In this document: in pieces, positions 1 to 11,130 of the stretch
Numbering within the stretch: position 1 is the stretch's first letter
How the letters are laid out: each line of letters starts with the position of its first letter
Assembly (NCBI RefSeq): GCF_003255815.1
Contig: NC_037668.1
Location: forward strand, 64,499,582-64,563,581
Length of the DNA: 64,000 nt
Direction: 5' to 3'
From: Theropithecus gelada
Taxonomy: Eukaryota > Chordata > Mammalia > Primates > Cercopithecidae
Position numbers and translations under genes: made by a program
The notes under the pieces: generated by a model
What the model saw: the letters and a program-made list of their open reading frames with translations, nothing else
Databases searched by the model: none
Told to the model about the DNA's origin: nothing

Positions 1-34
1 TGAGTTGTGCTTCCCCCCTGCCCAGCGGCCCTTA

Positions 35-200
35 ACTCAGGCACACATTTAAATCACCCTGCAGGCTTTTGTAAAAGCACAATGCTGGCTCCACCACAGA
101 CCAATTAAAACAGAGAGTCTCTGGGAGTGAGTCCAGAGCATTAGCACTTGAAAACTTTCTCCCTGTGATTCTAATTTGCTGCTGGGACCCAGAACTACTG
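35..200 (-). mobile_element. MER5A-like hAT relic
   Basis: On the minus strand the segment follows MER5A: a TIR-like start, 'aacttgttagaaatg'-like middle and CCAC-rich centre, seen here as complements such as ttaaatcacc, tggctccacc and gattctaatttgc. It is a diverged nonautonomous hAT-Charlie copy at the start of the window, inside intron 15. Confidence 0.6.
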
Positions 201-257
201 CCCGACCATGCTTGAATTAATCAGAAGGCTTGAGCCTAGTTCTACTGTCTATATGCT

Positions 258-410
258 TGGGCCAACCCTGTTAACTTTTCCTTTTTAAACTTTTGATTAT
301 GGAAATTTCCAAATATATGCAAAGGTAGAGAGAATGGTATAATGAACCACTATGCAACCATCACCCACCTTCAACAATTACCCTGGAGGGTTTTATGCAG
401 GAAAATGATA
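258..410 (+). mobile_element. Old LINE-like fragment (L1M type possible)
   Basis: The text aaacttttgattatggaaat, agagagaatggtataatgaa and catcacccaccttcaac is a familiar interspersed repeat found at many primate loci, usually with old L1 3' ends. Family assignment is uncertain. The remaining intron-15 DNA (410-740) shows nothing I recognise. Confidence 0.4.
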
Positions 411-740
411 TGGTTTGAGTTAAGTTTTAAACAAGGCACCGGTTGCTGTGTGAATTGTGGATGGTGCTGGGGAACCGTGGAGGCTGGAAGGCCAGTTTGA
501 AGGCTGCGGCATAATCCAGGCAGGAGGTGATGAGGCTTGGCCTAGGGTGGGGCAACAGCGATGGAAAAAAGTGCTAGGTCAGGACAGAGGTAGAGTGGCA
601 GGGCTTGCTGGCCCACTGGATACAGGGTGAGCTGTTGTGAGGCTGCGATGAGACACTATTGTGTGCCTGGCACATAGAGGGGTGAAGTCAGCGTGGATCT
701 CCTTCCACGTCCTGTGCAGGCTCCAAGCTCTAAGGCTTAC

Positions 741-991
741 CTGCTCTCTCTCTGCTGTTTTGCGGAGCTTGTACACAAACTCGCCCACGGCCACCAGCAC
801 AGACAGGACCAGCCCGGCGGCCAGGACAATGAAGATGCCCCCGATCTTCTGGATCCCCAGGGCGCTGGCCTCTTTGTTTTCCTCCTCAGGGCACCCGCTG
901 CCCCGCCACCATTTCTCCTTCATGATGTGCAGCTTGTCCTCCTCCTGAAGCTGCAGGATGGCGATGGTGATCTTGTCCCGGTATGGGGAGC
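741..991 (-). CDS. GRIK3: GRIK3 exon 15: end of S2 ligand-binding lobe, M4 helix, start of C-tail
   Basis: This 251-nt exon encodes the second and third bases of G772 and residues 773-855. It begins SPYRDKITIA, contains MKEKWWRGSGCPEE, then the M4 transmembrane helix (about 821-841, GGIFIVLAAGLVLSVLVAV) and ends KLRKTAEREQ in the cytoplasm. C805 is the partner of C751 (exon 14) in the conserved S2 disulfide. D790 and H793 in EEDKLH correspond to mature residues D759 and H762, the reported zinc-binding residues of GluK3; GluK2 has glycine at the aspartate position. The acceptor reads ctcag before GCTCCCC and the donor is CAG followed by gtaagc. It ends in phase 0, so the tail exon outside the window starts on a whole codon. 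No defect is seen. Confidence 0.97.
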
Positions 992-1400
992 CTGAGCAGG
1001 GAGAAGGGACCCCTAGCCATCAGTGGCGTATGGCCCATGCTGTGTTTGGCCCTGCCAACACCCTGGTCAGGCCACCACCACTAGCCCTCTGGATCAGCTC
1101 ATAAAAGGGGGGCCCTATCCCTGTGAGTCCTCTTTAAATCAACACATGGTATCTGGGTGGGTGGAAATGTCCTGTTTGAGCAGGGAGGTCGTACCCATTG
1201 TGTATCAGTCCCTGTGGGCTCCCTGAAGGCCCAGTGCCCCTGAGCTGCATCAGCAGGGGCAGGAGAGGGAAGGCAGGAACGGCCTCTGGGAACTGTCCCT
1301 GAACCTTGTGTCTGTCCCAGCTCTCATTGCTTAGGTCAGGGCCACCCTCAAAAGGCATGCAGCTCCATCCCTCTGCTTCTGGGCTGAGAAAATGTCACCT

Positions 1401-1686
1401 ATGTCCGGGCGCGGTGGCTCACACTTGTAATTCCAGCACTTCAGAAGGCCAAGGCGGGCAGATCCCCTGAGGTCGGGAGTTCAAGACCAGCCCGACCAAC
1501 ATGGAGAAACCCCATCTCTACTAAAAATACAAAATTAGCCAGGCATGGTGGCGCATGCCTGTAATCCCAGATACTCGGGAGGTTGAGGCAGGAGAATCAC
1601 TTGAACCCAGGAGGCGGAGGTTGCGGTGAACCAAGGTCATGCCACTGCACTCCAGCCTGGGCAACAAGAGTGAAACTCCACCTTAA

Positions 1687-1719
<33 letters not shown>

Positions 1720-1729
1720 GGGAGAAAAA
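1401..1729 (+). mobile_element. Alu (AluS type), full length, antisense to GRIK3, intron 14
   Basis: The element starts tccgggcgcggtggctcac, keeps A and B box regions, the middle A-rich linker (ctactaaaaatacaaaatt) and a right arm ending in a poly-A/AAAG tail. It is flanked by a perfect 13-bp target-site duplication, gaaaatgtcacct, at 1388-1400 and 1730-1742. It occupies over a third of the 859-bp intron between exons 15 and 14. Confidence 0.95.
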
Positions 1730-1850
1730 GAAAATGTCACCTTTATCAGCCCCATGGAATGAGCTGCGAGAGGGAGCGTGAGTGGACACGGGGGTGGAGC
1801 TCCCCCTCTGCCCACACCCCTGCCCCTCCCACACGTAGCCCCTTGCTCAC

Positions 1851-2073
1851 CCATGGGCGTGCCGATGCCGTAGCCCTTGGAGTCAATGAGTCCCCCAATC
1901 TGGGTGAGGTTGCAGTTCCTCTGCGTGACGTACTCGATGGTGGTGGACTCCATGAGCAGTGCGTAGTCGGCCGTCAGGGCCCTCTGGATGCCCTCCTCGT
2001 TGTTCTTCACCAGCGCCGAGGGCTTGCTGCTCATGAAGGCCCACATCTTCTCGAAGGTGGAGATCTTGGATTT
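1851..2073 (-). CDS. GRIK3: GRIK3 exon 14: S2 ligand-binding lobe
   Basis: This 223-nt exon encodes residues 698-771 plus the first base of G772. It starts KSKISTFEKMWAFMSS and ends GIGTPMG. E739 in LLMESTT is the acidic residue that contacts the ligand amino group in the family. C751 in RNCNLTQ forms the S2 disulfide with C805. D761 in GLIDSK is mature D730, the third reported GluK3 zinc residue. N752 (NLT) is a consensus N-glycosylation site. The segment SSKPSALVKNNEEG lacks one residue relative to GluK2 and marks the paralogue. The acceptor is gcggcccag before AAATCC and the donor is CCATGG then gtgagc. The intron after it is only 859 bp and contains an Alu. Confidence 0.97.
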
Positions 2074-2395
2074 CTGGGCCGCGAGGGAAGGGGTGATGCA
2101 CACACTGTTACTAGCCACACCAGGGACCAAGCACTGCATATCCTGCTCAGCGGGGGTTGGGGCCTTGAACTCGGTCTACAGTCTTCAGAGAAAGGGAGTG
2201 CTACATGGTGCTCCGATATAGAAATTGAGGCCCTGGGAGCAAAGGTCCCCAAACACACTGCTGGCGAGGGATAAAGCAGAACTGCAGACTCAGGCCTGCT
2301 TCCTGGAAACCCTGACCATGGCACGAGTGGTCTTCAAACTGACTTTAAACATGGATTTTCTTTCTCTAAAATTTATTAAAAGTTAGCATGTTCAG

Positions 2396-2610
2396 GCTTT
2401 GTTCTAAGTGCTCTACCTGCATTAACTCGTTGATTCTTCACAGCGATCACAGAAGACAGGTACCATCATGAGCCCCATTTTACAGATAAAAAGATTGAGG
2501 CACAGCTAAGTCACTTGCCTAAGTTTATCCAGGCACTAAGTAGCAAAGTCAGGCTTCAAACTCAGGCCATCTGGCTCCGGAGTCCATACCCCTAACCCCT
2601 CAGCTGCCCT
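2396..2610 (-). mobile_element. MIR SINE
   Basis: The plus strand reads as the complement of MIR: tgctctacctgcattaact, cccattttacagataaaaag, gattgaggcacagctaag, then ggcttcaaactcagg. Nearly the full element is present, strongly diverged. Confidence 0.75.
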
Positions 2611-4017
2611 GCCTCACAGAAACCACTGTGAGGGTGGAGGGAGAGAGACGGCTGCTCCTCGGGGCAAAGCTGAGTGGGTTCTGGGCCTCCCCTTTCGCTT
2701 CAACCAATGGAAGCCTCTTTTATGTCCTGTTTCAGAGGAAGATTTTGCCTCAAACATGTTCTACTTCATTACTGTGAGGAAGGAACAGGGTGCAAATTGC
2801 AGAGGGGGAAAAAAGTAAGGGCAGTCAGAGGAGGTGGTCTGCAAGCCCCCTTTAGCTGCACCAGCGCTCAGGGCTGTAGGGTCCTGGGCTGGACACTGTT
2901 GCATGAGCAAACCAGAATCCCTAAGACCAGGTCCAAGGGGTAGGATGCTATGCCTGCCCTGGGGAGACACAGAGAGGTTACTGGGGCCAGGAGAGAGGAG
3001 GGCAAGGGCTGAGGGTCCCTTGCTACCTGGGGAGACTGCAGACCAGGGTGCATGGCATTCATGAGATTTCTTGGGAATTTAGTGCTTTGCCAACTGCCTG
3101 CTCCCAGCAGGGATCAGCCCTGCCCTGGCTGATCTCAGGGGAACAGGTGGCTCTGCAGGCCCCACTGAGCCCGGCTGGTTCCAAGTCTAGCTGTGCCTGT
3201 CTGTGATGTCAGCCTGTCTGACTGGCACCCAGCCCAGCTCCAGTGTGCCTGATGGCATGGGTGCACTTGAAAAGGCTGGCGCAGGACTAGGGCATGGGCA
3301 GGGGGATGGGGAAGAAGTCGTGCCTGCTGGGAGGGGGCTGTGGAGCCTGGGAGGAAAGTGTACTTTCTATTCTCCGGGTGCTTCCTAGCTCTGGCAAGAG
3401 CTGTGCCCTCCTAAACTGGCTTCTAGAGACCCAAACATGCCCTGAGGAAGAGCAGTGGGAACAGGAAGGGGCATCAAAGCCACAGGCAGGACCCCTTGGA
3501 ATTACATCTGAGCACCGTTGTCAGCTGAGTGCCAGTGATGCCTCCTTTGGGCACAGGGCTGGGGGCACCTTCACAGATAAGCAGTCACTCCCCAACCTAC
3601 AAATTTACCTGCCCCAAAGCCAAAGGCATGAAAGGGCCCAGATGCCTGCAGCTCTCACTGGCCTCTCCCAGCCCCTCCTGATCCTCAGCCTGCCCTTCTT
3701 TCAGCCATTGCTGCTCCCCAGCTACTCCAGCTCCGCAGGACTCTCTTACCTCTGCCTCCAAGCCTTTTGTGCTCTCTGCTCTCCCACCTCCCCAGCTATT
3801 CTTCCACCTCAGCGCTTCCTGTGGCCCAGGTTGTGCCCCACTCAATATTCTTGCCCTTAAAAATCTTCCTGATGTTCAGCTCTTTCACCTCCCCAGTTGT
3901 TTCTTATTTTCTGGAAAGTTTCCGATAAGCAGATTCTTCCACCTCCAATTTCTTTTACTCCCTCTGTTCCTTTCTCACTCCGCTACACCTTCTCCCCAGA
4001 TTTTCCTGTTGTAGAAA
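2611..4017. other. Intron 13 stretch without identified elements; pyrimidine-rich end
   Basis: I recognise no exon or named repeat. From about 3640 to 4010 the plus strand is strongly pyrimidine-rich, with recurring short modules such as cacctccccag (3786 and 3885 regions) and ttccacctc. It may be a degenerate local expansion. Confidence 0.3.
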
Positions 4018-4540
4018 GCTCCTAGTGATCCCCATCTCTGGTATTCATACCTTTGTGTAATCCCCTCTTCTTGAATGTGGGCTGAAACTAGTGGCTTGCT
4101 TTTAACTCCCCACAAAAGTGATGGGATGTCATGTCCAAAATTAGGTTACAAGAGACTGTGACTGGTACTCTCTCTGGCTCGTCTCACTCTGACGGAAGCT
4201 GGCTGCCATGTTGTGAGTTGCCCTATGGAGAGGTTCCCAGGGCAAGAAACAGAGGGCAGCCTCTGGCCAGCTATCAGTGAAAAACTGAAGCCTTTAGTTC
4301 AATCACCTGGGAGGAGCTGAGTCCTGCCAACAAGCATGCAGTGAGCTTGGAAAACATGCCTTAAAATAACTGTAGCATTAGCCAACACCTTGACTACAGC
4401 CCCATGAGGGACCCTGAGCCAGAGGACTCAGCGAAACTGCCTGGATTCCTGACCCACTAGCTGTGAGACGGCAAATGTTCTTTTAAAACATGAAGTTTCA
4501 GGTAATTTGGTATGCAGCAATAGATAACTTATGCACCCTC
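4018..4540 (+). mobile_element. MLT1-type MaLR LTR (solo, ancient)
   Basis: The stretch matches the MLT1 LTR pattern in order: gtgatccccatctc, gtgggctgaaactagtggct, agtgatgggatgtcatgtcc, gccatgttgtgagttgccc, tgagccagaggactcagc, ggattcctgacccac and the end ggtaatttggtatgcagcaa. It is an old, noncoding retroviral LTR-type relic with no associated internal genes. Confidence 0.75.
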
Positions 4541-4849
4541 TCAACCACATACTCACATAAGCAACTTCTGCTCCCAATATAGTTGCTTAGTCAAATAATC
4601 ATCAATTCGAACTATTCCTGTAATCAAAGTATCCTAGCCCACTCATCCCTGCTTTGCCAGATACACATGTTCCTGATACTCTACCATCCTGGTTATTGGA
4701 ACCTAAATACTTTTCTCCCTCCAGTGACTGCAGTTCTACAGCTCCTTTCCATCCTTGTCTCTTCTGCTTTCCCAATTCTCCCTCTTCTACTAGAGGTGAG
4801 AACCAAAGGTAGATGAAGCAATCAGACCTCCTAATGTATCTGCCCATCT
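4541..4849. other. Unassigned intron 13 stretch
   Basis: AT-rich sequence between the MLT1 LTR and the ATCC repeat. I see no exon signal or repeat match. Confidence 0.3.
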
Positions 4850-5242
4850 AATCTATCCTTCCATCCACCTGTTAACCCATCCATTCACCCATCGATCCAT
4901 CCATCGATCCATCCATCCATCCATCCATCCATCCACCCACCTACCCATCCACGCACCCATCATCCATCCATCCAACCACTCACCCATCCATCCACTAACA
5001 TATCTGATCATGCTACCATCCACACACCATCTACACACTAGTTAATTCAACTACTCTGACTATCCACCTATTACTTATCTATCCATCCATTTAACCATCT
5101 ATCCAACCATCTATCTATCCATCCATCCATCTGTTCTCTTACCTACCTATCCATCCCCCAATCATCCATCCCTTTCTCCTCCTCACCCATCTTACCCACC
5201 CACTCTCCCATGTCACCCACCCTCTCAGTCATCCATCCAATA
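4850..5242. repeat. (ATCC)n tetranucleotide repeat, interrupted
   Basis: About 390 bp of CCAT/ATCC units. The purest run is at 4903-4933; interruptions include hexamer changes, ACCC units and a non-repetitive break near 5000-5080. The open frame over it (tryptophan/methionine/aspartate/glycine-rich on the minus strand) is an artefact of the repeat. Confidence 0.95.
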
Positions 5243-6724
5243 AATCTCAAGTCTTTAGAAAAGTAACTTGACAATGAATCACTCAGGAAGCCCCACCTAC
5301 TCCTTCTGTCTCAGAATGGGTTAAGAACTTCTCTTTCTCTAAACTCCTCCTTGTATCCTCCCCATACCCCAACACTTTATTCCTCTTATATACAGGCCTG
5401 CCTGACACCAAACCATATGCTCTTTCCAGTAACACAACACCATAGATGGAGACAGAAAATTCGGTTGGGGGCTGAAGGGAGTGTTGAGGCAGATGGGCTC
5501 TGAGGAAAGACACAAGAAAGGCACCAGCGGGTAAAGGAACTGAATGAGGAAGACGGGAAAGGACAACAGAGAGCTTGGGCCAGTGGAGATGGAAGGTGAA
5601 AACAAGGCATGAAGCTGGCTGTGACGTAAATTTTAAGAGACTCCTGGCTCCAGTACCAACTACATTATTATCTCCATCACCTTCAGGTAGATGTGTCTGA
5701 AATCTGCTTTCCTAGAATGGTCCCCACTGCCCTCGTCTTCTACCTTGGGGCCCCCATTCTCAACCTCATCTGCACATGGTCTCTGCTTCCCCTTAAGTGC
5801 TGTCCTTCTGTCCTTGAGTAGTTCAGTGATTCTGGGGCACAACCCTGAAAGGGTTCCTTCTGGCATGTCTAAGCAGGGATAGATAAATCCAGGGCCCTTC
5901 ATGGACCCCCAGGTTCCTCTCTCCCATCTCTGGAAGAGTTGCCATCACAGGCCTGAGTTGCCATCACTGGCCAGAGCTATCATCACCACCCCAGGGAATA
6001 AAGTCCCACATACCTATAGCTCCTGTGTCATCCTGCCTGTCCCGGCCCTGGAGAGAACCTTACTAAGGATTGTTTCAGGGCTAGTCACCCAAATCAACTA
6101 ATGGAATCATCTGGAACAACCAATACACGGCAGTGTGCCAGGACAGAGATGCTTTTTTTATCAGTAAAATTGGCAAGAAAGTAGATTCCAGGCTCACGAC
6201 TTTCAATTCCAGCCTCCTCAAGGAAGCAAATTGATTTTCCCTGACTGAAGATACTTAATCTTGAGAATTTAACATTTCTGTACAAGAGAATGTATATAAG
6301 TCTACATATATATATAGCAATTCAAAAGGGAGCTGAGTTTCAGGGAATGTGTGCAGAGATGCAGTAGCGATGGGATTGCATACAAGACCTTGGGTGTTTT
6401 CCATCCTGGAAAGGAGACCTTTTTCCATATTAAACGGCTTTCTTATCTCTGAGTGTGGAATCTTTGGCCTTACTGGATCCATGGACTTGAGCAGTTAATC
6501 ATTTCTCTTGGGTCATTTCTATGGAGACAGGAGGCCTCTTTAGAGTCCACTGCCTCTGCCCACTGCTACAGGCCCCCTGGTAAGGACAGTCTAGCTCCTT
6601 GCTCACCCCCCATCCTGGCAGCGGCCCCTGTTGGCTGCACATGCCTGAGGCTTGCTTGTGGGGGGCTGCAGGCTGGGGGTGGAGGTAGTGAGAGGGGTCA
6701 GCTCTACTACACTCTGGGGTCACA
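5243..6724. other. Unassigned intron 13 stretch
   Basis: About 1.5 kb with no exon or clear repeat. A short TA run (6304-6316) and mixed unique sequence are present. Nothing supports a gene. Confidence 0.3.
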
Positions 6725-6865
6725 CCAGCTTGGACTCAAATGCCTGCTCCTTCTGTGACCACAGACAAGCGACGTCACCTCTCTGAGCTTCACTTTCCAT
6801 ATCTGTAAAACGGGTGTTGTAAGAGTACCTGCTACTTAGGGTGATCGTGAACATTGAACAAGACA
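6725..6865 (+). mobile_element. MIR SINE fragment
   Basis: MIR core and 3' part: gacaagcgacgtcacctctc, tgagcttcactttccatatc, tgtaaaacgggtgttgtaag, then the 'gaacattgaacaagacaaag' region. Confidence 0.65.
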
Positions 6866-7264
6866 AAGGGTGTGAAGTGTTGAATACAGAGCCCGCCTCT
6901 AAGGCTCCATAGGTGGCCGGAGTCACTCTTTCCCTTTAAGGCTCCTTAATTCTCCTTAAGGCCCAGTTTTCTCATCTAGAAACTGGGGAGAAAATTCTCT
7001 ATAGCGCTGAGTGGCTACGGCACTTAACGGGGTAAAAACTCAAATGCCGACAGGGGCCAGGCCAGGTATTGAAGTAACTAAAGAAGGCTGGGTGGGAGTC
7101 TGTAAACTGGAGATAAACATTGCCTCTCAGCTGCTGAGAACTCCTGCAATTGATGTTTTTAAAAAATGTGCATATATTAATAAGCAATGTGTGCCCTCTC
7201 CAAATCATGTCTATGGGCTGCACAGGCCTGTGTATCACCAGTCTGCAACAATAAACAATAAAAA

Positions 7265-7425
7265 GTTAGCATTCACTGCATGCCTACTTTGTGCCAGGTA
7301 ATGCTGTGAGGTAAATACACAAATTATCCCATTTAATAATCTCAAGAGCTCCACAAAGTGGGTGCCCATTAGCTGGTCATCTCCAGTGTGCTCCAGTTAA
7401 GTAATCTGCCCCAGGAGGGAACTTC
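7265..7425 (-). mobile_element. MIR-like SINE fragment
   Basis: The plus strand shows the complement of a MIR 3' half: cctactttgtgccaggtaat, atcccatttaataatctcaa and gagctccacaaagtgggt. Confidence 0.5.
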
Positions 7426-7499
7426 GGGGCAAGAGGAAAGTGTCCAGCCTGCTTCTCTGGCTTGTGTTCAGCCAACTGGAGGGCTCTGCAGAAGAGAAA

Positions 7500-7715
7500 G
7501 CCTTTGACCTAAGTCCTCCTGTATGCCTGGCTCTGAGCTAACCACTGTACATATAGGAGCTCACTGAACCCTCTTGCCAATTGCTGCATGGTGAAAATAA
7601 GTATCTATGTCATACAGGGGAGCATATGGAAGCCCAGAGAAGTGAAGTGACTTGCCTAAGGTCACCAGCAGAGACATCACCCCAGACTCAAATCCTGGTC
7701 TGTCTGACTTTAAAA
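7500..7715 (-). mobile_element. MIR SINE
   Basis: Complement of MIR: tatgcctggctctgagctaa, cagagaagtgaagtgacttg, cctaaggtcaccagcag and cagactcaaatcctggtctg. Confidence 0.65.
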
Positions 7716-8835
7716 CTGATGTAACTTGATGACGACAGGCGGCACCACACTGAATTTTGCCTGGGCATTATGTTTTGGTCCCCCTACCTGCTTCTGCTTG
7801 AAGGCAGGGCTAAGGCTGTATGTGAGAGAGGCCAGCAGATGGGTCAGGAGAAGCTGGAAGCTGAGTTTGGGGAGCATATTCCTAGGCCCTCCAGCTCAGG
7901 GAAGGGTCTGTCATGTAGCTGGGAGGCAGGGGGTGGGCCGGGTGACCTCTCTGAGAGCATGCCCAGGTCAGATGCTAGGACTGAAGCTGTGCAAGGAGGG
8001 GGGCCTGACAATGGCCACGGGCCCAGGTAACCTGACATTCTTGGGCCCCTAGTTCCCACTCCTTCCCTAAGCCACTATCCCTCTCACCTGTTATGTGCTC
8101 CCTCACCCCCAGCACTGAAAAAGTTCTAAGTGGTTGGAGAAGCTGTCTTCCAACTTCCTCTCTCATCAAAGCTGTGTGGCCTTCCCTGCAAAGAACACGC
8201 TTTCCCAATGTTCTCCTTTACATTTTGCCTACATATTTTTACAGCCAAACAGTGCTTTCAAAGGCCTCCTTTTTCATCTCCTAATTAATTTTTATCTTCC
8301 AAGACGGAGGAAGGACAACACAGGAGATGCTGTTTGTGATGTCTGCTGCTCCCTGACAACTCTTCAAATGAAATTTCCTTTGGAATGATGGGGCTGCAGG
8401 GTGGGGGCGAGGGATCGAGAGACCCCTGAGAGCCCAGCGTCCTGCTTCCTGCTGCTGTTGTCTTTGGACAGAAACAGGTTTTCTCTCCCTTGTGAGTTCT
8501 ACTCTCAGTCAGGGAGTTTTTAAAGGCTGTGTGCTGCTTAACCAGGAACATGCTAACCACAGAAATCAAGTTCATCTGTCCTGCACTTTGGACCTTCAAT
8601 ACAGGCTGCCCACTGGGTTCTTAGTCCTCGATATTGTCTCCTGCATTTGTGCCACTTGGCGACTGCCATCTTTAAATCCCATCCTTTCACTCAACAACAG
8701 TATCCACTCAACATGTATTATTAGAGCAACTACGATGTGCCAGGACTGTGCAGGGCTGGGTATGTGGTCAACTGACTGTGGCTTCACTTTTCCCCAACTG
8801 CCTCCTGAGGACTGTGGCTGGGTCCTTAGAGAAGC
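7716..8835. other. Unassigned intron 13 stretch
   Basis: About 1.1 kb of intron between MIR copies with no recognised exon, repeat or low-complexity tract. Confidence 0.3.
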
Positions 8836-9100
8836 CATATGAACACAGTGACCAAGAGCATAGGTACTAGAGCCAGGCTGCTTGGGTTCAAATTCCAGCC
8901 CTGCATTTCACTAGCTGTGGGACTTTAGGCAAGTCAGTTAGCCTCTCTGGGCCTTCCTTTCATCATGTGTCAAATGGAGATGATTATAATAATCTACCTT
9001 CCAGGGCTGTTATTGAGGATGTAATAAACAAATACAGGTAAAGTGTTTGGAATGGTGCCTGGCACAAAGTAAGTGTTCATTAAGTGTTACTGTTATTGTT
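8836..9100 (+). mobile_element. MIR SINE, nearly full length
   Basis: A well-preserved copy: agagcataggtactagagcc, tgcttgggttcaaattccag, ctagctgtgggactttaggc, ctctctgggccttcctttc, gatgattataataatctacc, and atggtgcctggcacaaagta at its end. It covers tRNA-like head, core and LINE-like tail. Confidence 0.85.
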
Positions 9101-10139
9101 GACTTTGCCAATGTCTCCCAGACATCTGATGGCTCCTCCTGGAGCTGCCTCCTGTTCAACAGTAGTGCAGCCTTGCCATATACTCTCATGGGCAGGGAGG
9201 ACCACCTCTCAAGGAGAAGACTCTAGAGTGGATGGAGGGGAGGGCACTGTGCGTGAAGACAGAATGTCTGACCTTGTAACCGGCTCCACCACTGATCTGC
9301 TGTGTGACAATGGGCTGGGCCTGTTTCACTAGGTTAATCTCAGGTCTCCTTGCAGCTCTAACCTGCAAATATTCTGTGCTAACCAGGAGGCTATCACCTG
9401 GTCTGGAGGAAGGTCTAATTAGGAAGTCCAACTACAGAGGGCAGGGGGGTGGCAAGGCAGGGAATTGGTTCATCCAGGGACCTTCAGCGGGGGCAGGGGG
9501 TAGTGGTGCTTCTAGCTCGTCATCTGAGGTGGGGGCAAGTTAATGTATCTACATTCAGGCTCTTCTCCCATAAGTAACAGTCCCATTGCTGCTGCCGATG
9601 ACAGGGAACCTGGGCAAAGAGAACTTCACTTGAATTAGGGCAGGAGACAATGTGGCCAGGCATAAAGAGGAATTAATTGACCATAGGGAGAGCAATAAAG
9701 TGGAGTTGGTTATGCAGGGGGTGTGGAGTTGTTGTTTCTGACCCACAGACTCCTGTGAGCATGGGCCCATGAAGCCCCAGCATCCCAGCTAGGTGACAGC
9801 ATTTGTATCTCTCCTCTGCCCTCCTCACTGTGCCATTCGCAGGGAAGGTGGGTGAGGGCAGAGGAGGCTGTGGGAGGTGCCGCTTGATGCTGAGGGCAGC
9901 AGCTCAGTGGGGAGCTGGGACTAGGTTCTGGGAAGCCAATCTGAGCATCTTAGCATGGAGGGAGACAAGGACATCCAATCAGCAGCAATGAGCCTGCACC
10001 AGGCTTATTTATGCCATTTCCCTTTGATCGGGAGCCCTGCTTAGAGATGGGCTCATGCGTTATGCATGAGAGATGCTCTGGCACAGTCAAAGGGCTGGGC
10101 CACAGCCTGGGGATAGGCATGAGCAGGCAAGAATGTGTG
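9101..10139. other. Unassigned intron 13 stretch
   Basis: About 1 kb of apparently unique intron. No exon, transposon or long simple repeat is recognised. Confidence 0.3.
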
Positions 10140-10500
10140 CACACACACACACACACACACACATGCAGACACATATGCATGCACAGTTCATTATGCACAC
10201 ACACACACCCAGAGACACATTTGTACGCATGCATGGACCATTATACACATACGCAGACCCCCCCCACCATACAGAAACACATTTGCATACACGGGCCATT
10301 ATACACACATACATGCAGACATATATACTTGCATGGATCATTATACATGCACACACAGATACATATGTATGCACAGGCCATTATACACACACACAGAGAT
10401 TCATGCATGCATAGGCCATTACACAGGCATACACGCACAAAGGCTAGTATACACACACATGTATCATGCATAAGCGGGGCATTACACACACACAGGCCCA
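10140..10500. repeat. CA microsatellite grading into a CA-rich minisatellite
   Basis: It starts with a pure (CA)12 at 10140-10163. Six or seven degenerate units of about 38-63 bp follow, each with a core like ggccattatacacacacac followed by atttgcatac or tgcatgcac. Cores occur near 10187, 10238, 10296, 10339, 10378, 10416 and 10479. The histidine/threonine-rich open frames over it are artefacts. Confidence 0.85.
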
Positions 10501-10870
10501 TCTGCCCTCCACTTATCTAGACATACCCATGAGGATATCCAAGCAGACAGTCACATGTATTTTCTCTGTACACATATACATGTAGACCTTCTGGTACACA
10601 CTTGTACACATTCACTGGCACGTGTCCACATGCTCAGATCACAGACTTGCATCACCCATATGTTCAAGCACACATACACATAGATGCAGACACATGTCCA
10701 AGCACAAATACACACATGTCCCCACACAGGCAGAGTTGTGCACCGGCACATGTGTGCACACACACACATGCACATTCCCACATATTATATACTGCTACAT
10801 GCCCATGTGAAGCCATGCATGTATATACATCCTCACCTACTCACTCATAGGCAGGAACACATACAGAGTC
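10501..10870. repeat. Degenerate CA/TG-rich low-complexity tail of the minisatellite
   Basis: ACAC, ACATG and CACA words remain dense to about 10860 (e.g. a run at 10758-10768) without a clear period. It is probably older, decayed minisatellite. Confidence 0.5.
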
Positions 10871-11130
10871 CCATAGTGCTCCCAACATGCCTTGGATAAT
10901 GCCGTTGTCTTCCCCTCACTCTAAATACACAGTAGTGACCTCTTAAGCAAGTCAACCAACATCCCTCTTGGCAACATCCAAGAGGGAAGCTCTTTTCCTC
11001 CCTCACTGTCTCTTCACTACAAGGCTGTTTCCAACCTCAAAGAGGGACATGGTGGGGGCTGGGCAGTGGGAAGGGGAGAGAGTGCTGGAGGGCTGCAGTG
11101 CCCAGGAGGTAGAAGGCTTTCCCACCCAAC

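Noticed and set aside
699..740. Possible 40-nt donor extension of exon 15 that would explain the rodent GluR7b splice form
   Set aside because: There is no GT at the required distance (position 699-700 reads ag on the transcript strand), so simple use of a downstream donor does not fit.
1597..1850. Open frame running on from exon 14 into the intron
   Set aside because: The gtgagc donor at 1850 ends the exon; the rest is intron and antisense Alu sequence.
4853..5038. Tryptophan/methionine/glycine-rich open frame
   Set aside because: Produced entirely by the ATCC tetranucleotide repeat.
10011..10520. Histidine/threonine-rich open frames of up to 169 codons on both strands
   Set aside because: They are translations of the CA-rich repeat in several frames, with no splice or start context.
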